From Kiritimatiellia bacterium (GTDB lineage: Bacteria; Verrucomicrobiota; Kiritimatiellia; CAIQIC01; Lenti-01), in assembly GCA_017540905.1 (NCBI GenBank), contig JAFYAC010000038.1, positions 1 to 35,185 on the forward strand: a stretch of DNA of 35,185 bases, written 5' to 3'. Shown one piece after another: positions 30,479 through 35,185 of the stretch. The notes below the pieces were generated by a model. It made no database searches, had not been told where the DNA came from, and saw nothing but the letters and a program-made list of their open reading frames with translations. How positions within the stretch are numbered: the stretch's first letter is position 1; each line of letters begins with the position of its first letter. Both the position numbers and the translations under genes were made by a program.

Positions 30479-32857
30479 GTAGGTGTAGCCGATGTTGAAG
30501 GAGAAGCGGCCGGAGGTGCCGAGGTAGTCGTCGGTGTTGATGGGCCAGGCGTAGTCGAGCTGGATGGGGAACTGCGGGAGGTCGAAGCGGATGCCGATGC
30601 CGTAGCCGTCGCAGACTTCGCCGTCGCCGACGAGCGGGTTCTCCTCGTCCTTCTCGAACACGTCCTGCCAGACGACACCGACGTCGTAGAAGAGCGCGAA
30701 GCGGACCATCTTGACGATGGGCAGCGTGTATTCGGCGGTGGCGGTGGCGGCGGAACGGCCGCCGACGGCCTCGTGGTCCTCGTCCTTGGGGCCGAGCTTG
30801 CGGTACTTGAAGGCGCGGACGCTGCGGGGGCCGCCCAGGAATTCGCGGTCGAAGATCGGCACGCGGTCGCTGTCGCCGTACTCCTTGACCATGCCGGCCA
30901 TGCCGCGGAAGTTGAGGACGTGGCCGAACCAGAGCGGGATGTACTGGGAGGCGCGCAGGCGGAACGCGTAGTTGTCGGTGTCAGCCCCGAACGGCCCGCC
31001 CGCGAGGGTGGCGGCGGCGCTGCCGCGGAAGCCGCGCGTGGAGAGGAAGGTCTTGTCGCGGGTGTCGCGCACCAGCTCGAGCGTGCCGTAGCTCTTGAGG
31101 CGCTTGCCTTCCTCCTCCTGGATGCGCGGGGAGGCGTTGGTGGAGACGTCGTGGATGTCGTAGTGCGTCAGGCCGTAGATGTAGTTGATGCGGTTGAAGG
31201 AGAACAGCGGCTGGCCGAGCGTGACGGAGCCGCCGGTGGTGGTCTGGTCGTAGTCGTCGGAGTAGTAGCGGGCGTCGCGGCGGAAGAGGTCGATGCCCAG
31301 CGAGAGGCGCTTGTCGAGGAACCACGGCTCGATCCAGAAGGCCTCGACGTCGCTGCGCTTGGAGCCGATCTGGAGGCGCAGGTTCAGCTTCTGCCCGCCG
31401 CCGGTCAGGTGGGGCCAGCCGAAGAGGTCGAAGTTGCCCTGGCGGAGTTCGGCGTAGCCGATGATGCTGTCGATCGACGAGAACCCCACGCCGAACGTGA
31501 AGGAGCCGGTGTTCTGCTCCTCGACGTCGAAGACGAGGTTGAACTGGTTGGTCTCGGAGGTGCTCTCGCTGTAGCTGCCGACGTAGCTGAAGTAGTTGAG
31601 GTTGCGGATGCGGTTCTCGCTGGAGCGGACGCGCGGCTCGTTCCAGACGTCGCCGGGCGCGACGCCGATTTCGCGGCGGATGACCTTGTCCTTGGTCTTG
31701 GAGTTGCCGCGGATCTCGATGTTGCGGATGTAGGCGAGGGAGCCTTCCTTCACGTCGTAGGTGACGGCGGCGGTCGCGGCATTGGTGTCGAGGGCGATGC
31801 GCGGCTCGACGCCGGTCTTGATGTAGCCGCGCGAGCCGTAGTAGTCGCGGATGGTCTGCGCGCCGGAACGGATTTCGGCGAGCGACGCGGTCTTGCCGGG
31901 CACGGCGGGCACACCGCGGGAGACCTCGTCCTCGGGGAAGAGCGTGACGCCGCGGGTGCGCCAGGCGCGGAGCGTGTAGAGGGGGCCCTCCTCGACCTCG
32001 TAGGTGATGTCGATCTTCTTGGCGGAGACGTATTCGTAGGTCGGCACGCCCACGCGCGCGGCGAGGTAGCCGCGGTCCATGAAGGCGCCGCGGATGGCTT
32101 CGCGGTCGGCCAGGACGGTGCCGGGCTCGTAGATGCCGTCGTTGTTGATGAAGCTCAGCCACGACGACTGCTTCTGGGTCATCACTTCCAGCAGGTCGCG
32201 GCGCGAAACGTGCTCGTTGCCCTCGAAGAGGATCTTGCGGACAATCGCGCGCTTGCCTTCGGCGACCGTGATTTCGAGGTCGGCGAACTCCGGCTGCTCC
32301 GGCACCGGCGTGAACTTCCACTCCAGCTTGGCGTTGGGGAAGAAGTCCTTGCGGTACTTCTCGCGGACCGCCTGGGAACGCTCGCCGAGCAGGGCGTTGT
32401 CGGCGCGCGCGCCGGCCTCGATCTCCAGCCACTCGCGGATCTTCTTGTTGCCCATGTAGTCCGCGCCGCGGATGGAAAGGCGGCGGATTTTCGGGCGGCC
32501 CGAGACGCGGTAGACGAGCACGATGCCGCCTTGCAGCGCCGCGGCGTCCTCCACGCGCACCTCGGCGTAGGAAAACGCCTTGCTCTTCTGGAGCTGGCGG
32601 AGGTCGGCCGAGAGCGCGTTGCGGTCGAGATCCTGCCCCACGCGGGCGCTGACGTTCGCCAGCACCTGCTCCGCGCTCACCGGCACGCGGCCAATGGCTT
32701 CCACACGGATGTCGCGGACGACGGACGACGGGTCGCCGCCGCGCTGCGCCGCCGCGGGGAGGGCGGACGCGATGGCCAGGCACAGCGCCGCCGCCGCGGG
32801 GGCCGCCCCCCGCGCCAGCCGGCGCACAAAACGGGCAAATCGGTAAACTGGTTGCAT
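30476..32857 (-). CDS. bamA: Outer membrane protein assembly factor BamA
   Basis: A 793-residue Omp85 protein that folds and inserts outer-membrane beta barrels. A signal peptide (basic FVRRLARG then AAAALCLAIASALPAAA) ends near residue 37. Five POTRA domains follow (starting about 45, 125, 205, 295 and 375; e.g. IRRLSIRG, VRKILFEGNEHVSRRDLLEV, IRNIEIRGNSKTKDKVIRREI). The barrel runs from about 450 to the C-terminus and ends with aromatic-rich FNIGYTY. The loop 6 motif reads SVRAFK, where VRGF/Y is usual. The ATG at 32857 (AGGA upstream) starts just before the signal peptide; an ATG at 32899 would add 14 residues. The usual skp and lpx neighbours are absent on the downstream side. Confidence 0.95.
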   Translation of the reverse strand: MQPVYRFARFVRRLARGAAPAAAALCLAIASALPAAAQRGGDPSSVVRDIRVEAIGRVPVSAEQVLANVSARVGQDLDRNALSADLRQLQKSKAFSYAEVRVEDAAALQGGIVLVYRVSGRPKIRRLSIRGADYMGNKKIREWLEIEAGARADNALLGERSQAVREKYRKDFFPNAKLEWKFTPVPEQPEFADLEITVAEGKRAIVRKILFEGNEHVSRRDLLEVMTQKQSSWLSFINNDGIYEPGTVLADREAIRGAFMDRGYLAARVGVPTYEYVSAKKIDITYEVEEGPLYTLRAWRTRGVTLFPEDEVSRGVPAVPGKTASLAEIRSGAQTIRDYYGSRGYIKTGVEPRIALDTNAATAAVTYDVKEGSLAYIRNIEIRGNSKTKDKVIRREIGVAPGDVWNEPRVRSSENRIRNLNYFSYVGSYSESTSETNQFNLVFDVEEQNTGSFTFGVGFSSIDSIIGYAELRQGNFDLFGWPHLTGGGQKLNLRLQIGSKRSDVEAFWIEPWFLDKRLSLGIDLFRRDARYYSDDYDQTTTGGSVTLGQPLFSFNRINYIYGLTHYDIHDVSTNASPRIQEEEGKRLKSYGTLELVRDTRDKTFLSTRGFRGSAAATLAGGPFGADTDNYAFRLRASQYIPLWFGHVLNFRGMAGMVKEYGDSDRVPIFDREFLGGPRSVRAFKYRKLGPKDEDHEAVGGRSAATATAEYTLPIVKMVRFALFYDVGVVWQDVFEKDEENPLVGDGEVCDGYGIGIRFDLPQFPIQLDYAWPINTDDYLGTSGRFSFNIGYTY

Positions 32858-32908
32858 GTCGTTTTTTCCTATGCCAAATCCCCCCGCTTGGCGAGACAAA
32901 AGCGAGGG

Positions 32909-34936
32909 TCAGCCGCCCGAGAGGCGTTCGACCGCGGCCTGGGCTTCGGCGTGGCCCTGGGCGGCGGCCTTGCGGTACCAGTCGAGGGCGGGGGCGAGGT
33001 TGCCGGAGCCGGTCTTCCTGGCGCGGAGTTCGGCCTGGCGCCCGAGGACGAACTGGGCCGCGGCGTTTCCGGCTTCCCCTTGGGCGGCCAGCCAGGCGGG
33101 ACCGCCTCCGGCGCCGCGGTTGGCGGCCACGAGGACCCAGCGGACGGACTCGGCGTCGTGGCCGGCGGGGCCGTTGCCGTCGAGGTAGAGGCGGCCGAGC
33201 AGGACCTGGGCGTCGGCATCGCCGCCGCGCGCGCGGGCAATCATCCACTGCAGGGCCTGCGGCTGGCCGTGGGCCAGGGCCTGTTCCATGCGGCGGAAGG
33301 CGGCGGCGGGGTCCGGTTGCGGGAAGCCCTTCCCTTCTTCGTGCATGCGGCCGAGGAGGTACTGGGCGTTGGCATCCTGGGCGTCCGCCAGGCGCTGCAG
33401 TTGCTTGACGAGTTGCTGGATGGCGAGGTTGCTGCGGGGGGCGGCGTAGGTCCAGTGGCAGGTCTCGAAGGCGGCCGCCGCGATGTCGGAATCGGCCGCG
33501 CAGCCGATGCCGAGCTGCCGGCAGACCATGAGCGCGACGTCGGAGCCCGGCGCCTTGAACTTGTGGGCGGACTGGAAGGAACGGAAGGCCGCTTCGGGCC
33601 GGCTTGCGGCGAGGCGGAGTCCGCGGTCCATGCAATGCTGCCCCCAGGCGCGCTTGGCAAAGGGCACGCCGTAGGTGAAGGCCAGGGCCAGGACAACGGT
33701 GGCCAGGGCCCAGGGAAGGTAGCGGAGGGTTTTGTCGAAGAACCGGCGCGTGGGGGTGCAGCGGCCGCCGTGGTGGCGGCGGCGGTGGTGGTGGTGCGCG
33801 GAGCCGGAGGTGGCGCCGGAGGAGGGGGCGGGGGCTGAAGTGGCGGACGGGGAAGCGGAAGCCGGCGCGGCGGAATGCCCGCGGGCCGGCTGGGCGGCGG
33901 TCCGGACCGCGGCGGCTTCCGCGGCGGCGCCGCGCTTGGAGGTGGCGTCGGCCTGCGCGGCCAGCTCGGGGAAGGCGCCGGCGAGGGCCTTGCGGATGCC
34001 GCCTTCGGGGGCGGGGGAATCCGCCAGGCGGCGGAGTTCCGCGGCCAGGCGCGGCACGAGGTAGAGGGCGTGGTCGCCCTGCGCATGCCAGGGGGCCTGC
34101 GCGCGGAGGGCATCGAGCTTGTCCGCGGCTTCGCGGAGGGTGTCGGGGGAGGGCTCGGAGGCGCCTTCGGCGGCGAGGCCGGACCAGATGCCCGCGGCGG
34201 TGGCCAGCAGGCCGGCCAGGGGCTCGGTCTCGGCGAACATCCGGAAGAGGAGGGGCTGGAGGCCGTAGTCGGGGTCCTCGGGCTTCACCGAGGAAACGGC
34301 CAGACCGGGCAGGTCGGGGTAGTTGTCGGCGAGAAGCGGGAGGCGCTGGCGCAGGATGGCGCGGAAATCGTTGCCGGAGGCGGGATCGCGGTCGGCGTGG
34401 GTCAGCAGGAGGGTGACGGGCGGCGGGTACGGGCGGCCGAGCAGGTGGCGCAGGCAGGCGTTGGTGGCCCACACGGCGTCGAGGCGGCCGGGGTCGTTCT
34501 CGGTCTCGCGCATGCGGGAGGGATCGAAGAGGACGTACACGCGCGAGGCGGCGTCAATCTGCGCACGCAACAGGCGGATGTCGTCGGCATGGGCTTCGGC
34601 GCGGGCGGCGAAGCCGGCGGGATCGGGGGTGTCCTCGGGCTTCTGGAAGGCAAGGCGGAAGATTTCGGCGGGGCACTCGGGGATGTCGAGGGAGAGCAGA
34701 TCCTGCTGCCCGCGGCAGACGGTCCAAGGCATGGAGACGAAACGGTCGGGCAGCTCCGGGGGCTGCGGCGTGGCGTAGAGGGAGGAGGGCAGCTGCTCGA
34801 GGAAGCGGAAGGAGGCGCTGCTTTCGGGCTTGAGCCGGCAACCGTCCTCGGGATGGGCGGCAAACACCTTGGCCAAGGCCATGTTCAGCACGGTCTTGCC
34901 CGATCCTTCTACGCCCAAGAACAAAATGATGCCCAT
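32909..34936 (-). CDS. P-loop GTPase-like / transmembrane / Sel1-repeat protein
   Basis: A 675-residue protein with an unusual order of parts. The N-terminus is a nucleotide-binding domain: GVEGSGKT (8-15, Walker A), LDIPE (83-87, Walker B or G3-like) and LLLTHADRD (176-184, in the place of the G4 TKxD motif). Residues about 335-380 are an Ala/Ser/Pro linker, followed by a His/Arg-rich run (HHHHRRRHHGGR, 381-392) and one transmembrane helix (about 405-425). The C-terminal part (about 430-675) holds helical repeats; three are Sel1-like (DANAQYLLGRMHEEGKG, GDADAQVLLGRLYLDGNG, GNAAAQFVLGRQAE). It probably places the P-loop in the cytoplasm and the repeats in the periplasm, or the reverse. It lies 51 bases upstream of bamA. 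In-frame ATGs at 34984 and 35095 are alternative starts. Function unknown. Confidence 0.82.
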   Translation of the reverse strand: MGIILFLGVEGSGKTVLNMALAKVFAAHPEDGCRLKPESSASFRFLEQLPSSLYATPQPPELPDRFVSMPWTVCRGQQDLLSLDIPECPAEIFRLAFQKPEDTPDPAGFAARAEAHADDIRLLRAQIDAASRVYVLFDPSRMRETENDPGRLDAVWATNACLRHLLGRPYPPPVTLLLTHADRDPASGNDFRAILRQRLPLLADNYPDLPGLAVSSVKPEDPDYGLQPLLFRMFAETEPLAGLLATAAGIWSGLAAEGASEPSPDTLREAADKLDALRAQAPWHAQGDHALYLVPRLAAELRRLADSPAPEGGIRKALAGAFPELAAQADATSKRGAAAEAAAVRTAAQPARGHSAAPASASPSATSAPAPSSGATSGSAHHHHRRRHHGGRCTPTRRFFDKTLRYLPWALATVVLALAFTYGVPFAKRAWGQHCMDRGLRLAASRPEAAFRSFQSAHKFKAPGSDVALMVCRQLGIGCAADSDIAAAAFETCHWTYAAPRSNLAIQQLVKQLQRLADAQDANAQYLLGRMHEEGKGFPQPDPAAAFRRMEQALAHGQPQALQWMIARARGGDADAQVLLGRLYLDGNGPAGHDAESVRWVLVAANRGAGGGPAWLAAQGEAGNAAAQFVLGRQAELRARKTGSGNLAPALDWYRKAAAQGHAEAQAAVERLSGG

Positions 34937-35114
34937 ATCCGACTTCTTTCCAAACTTGCGGTTTCGGTAAAGATAGCCGCCCATGCCTTTTTCCGCAATC
35001 CAATTTCGGGGTCGTGGCCGCGGCGGGCGCATCTCCGGTTTGTGCCCCCTCCTCCCTTCCGCCTCGACTTTTGGTGCCCCTTGATTGGACAGCAAGGCCC
35101 CTGGTGGGGCGAGC

Positions 35115-35185
35115 CGTCCCCGGCGAGCCGGTGTGGAAGGGGGCAGGAGGTCTGGAAAACCGGCAAGAACGGCTCGGCGGGGACG
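35115..35185. repeat. Fold-back element at the right window edge
   Basis: CGTCCCCGGCGAGCCG (35115-35130) pairs with CGGCTCGGCGGGGACG (35170-35185), 15 of 16 bases, and the window ends inside the right arm. The left arm is preceded by GGGGCGAGC, so the full element is probably longer. It lies about 180 bases upstream of the P-loop/Sel1 gene. Confidence 0.6.

Noticed and set aside
30383-33838. A 1151-residue open frame on the plus strand
   Set aside because: Antisense to bamA and the P-loop/Sel1 gene, both of which show convincing domains.
34937-35095. N-terminal extension of the P-loop/Sel1 protein
   Set aside because: The Walker A domain starts naturally at MGIILFLGVEGSGKT; the extension is basic and of low complexity, although ATG 34984 cannot be excluded.

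Overview
The window is GC-rich, Gram-negative bacterial DNA: it has a full BamA, a GspF inner-membrane protein, signal peptides of the Sec type, and clear AGGAG-like ribosome binding sites. Gene content (a very large secreted amylase, PaaK plus an ACT protein, type III secretion chaperone-like proteins) and long repeat-filled intergenic spacers suggest a member of the PVC group, perhaps Kiritimatiellota or Lentisphaerota. That placement is an inference; no rRNA or other decisive marker is present. No tRNA, rRNA or CRISPR array was recognised.

Layout. 1-923 (+): 3' part of an unrecognised, probably membrane-attached protein. 1423-5410 (+): a compact cassette of two CesT-like type III secretion chaperones followed by a 1051-residue protein, read here as a candidate secreted effector. 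5580-6617 (-): clpS-aat, the bacterial N-degron adaptor and amino acid transferase. 6874-9248 (-): a DegT/AHBA sugar aminotransferase followed by a lone gspF. 9428-12847 (-): udp-like phosphorylase, purine nucleoside phosphorylase, prmA and tsaB, with a strong terminator after the phosphorylases. 12946-22568 (-): malQ and a 2499-residue secreted protein with two complete GH13 catalytic domains, a starch-degradation pair. 24026-25507 (-): a trypsin-like Deg/HtrA-type protease. 25629-28133 (-): a tandem ACT protein, phenylacetate-CoA ligase and a small coiled-coil membrane protein. 28900-30351 (+): a dihydrolipoyl dehydrogenase. 30476-34936 (-): bamA and, upstream of it, a P-loop/transmembrane/Sel1-repeat protein.

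How the genes fit together. The amylase would cut starch outside the cytoplasm and MalQ would rework imported maltodextrins. The two phosphorylases salvage nucleosides. PaaK and the ACT protein are a pair commonly seen in organisms that activate aryl acids made from aromatic amino acids. ClpS and Aat act in one protein-turnover route. The chaperone/effector cassette has no secretion apparatus genes in this window.

The spacers are the most unusual part. They hold at least four kinds of fold-back (terminal inverted repeat) elements, including a 440-base element with three nested stems present in two copies (23558-23997 and 28227-28654), 141- and 236-base elements with 21-base inverted ends, and shorter ones. 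They also hold a dispersed motif ending TGTTTTCCGTAATCTC (five good copies and one degenerate), clusters of the palindrome CGATTGCAATCG, and hairpins that differ by a compensatory base change. The + strand is G-rich over most of the window, but 1-1000 and about 3400-5450 are C-rich, which hints at inversion or acquisition of those pieces.
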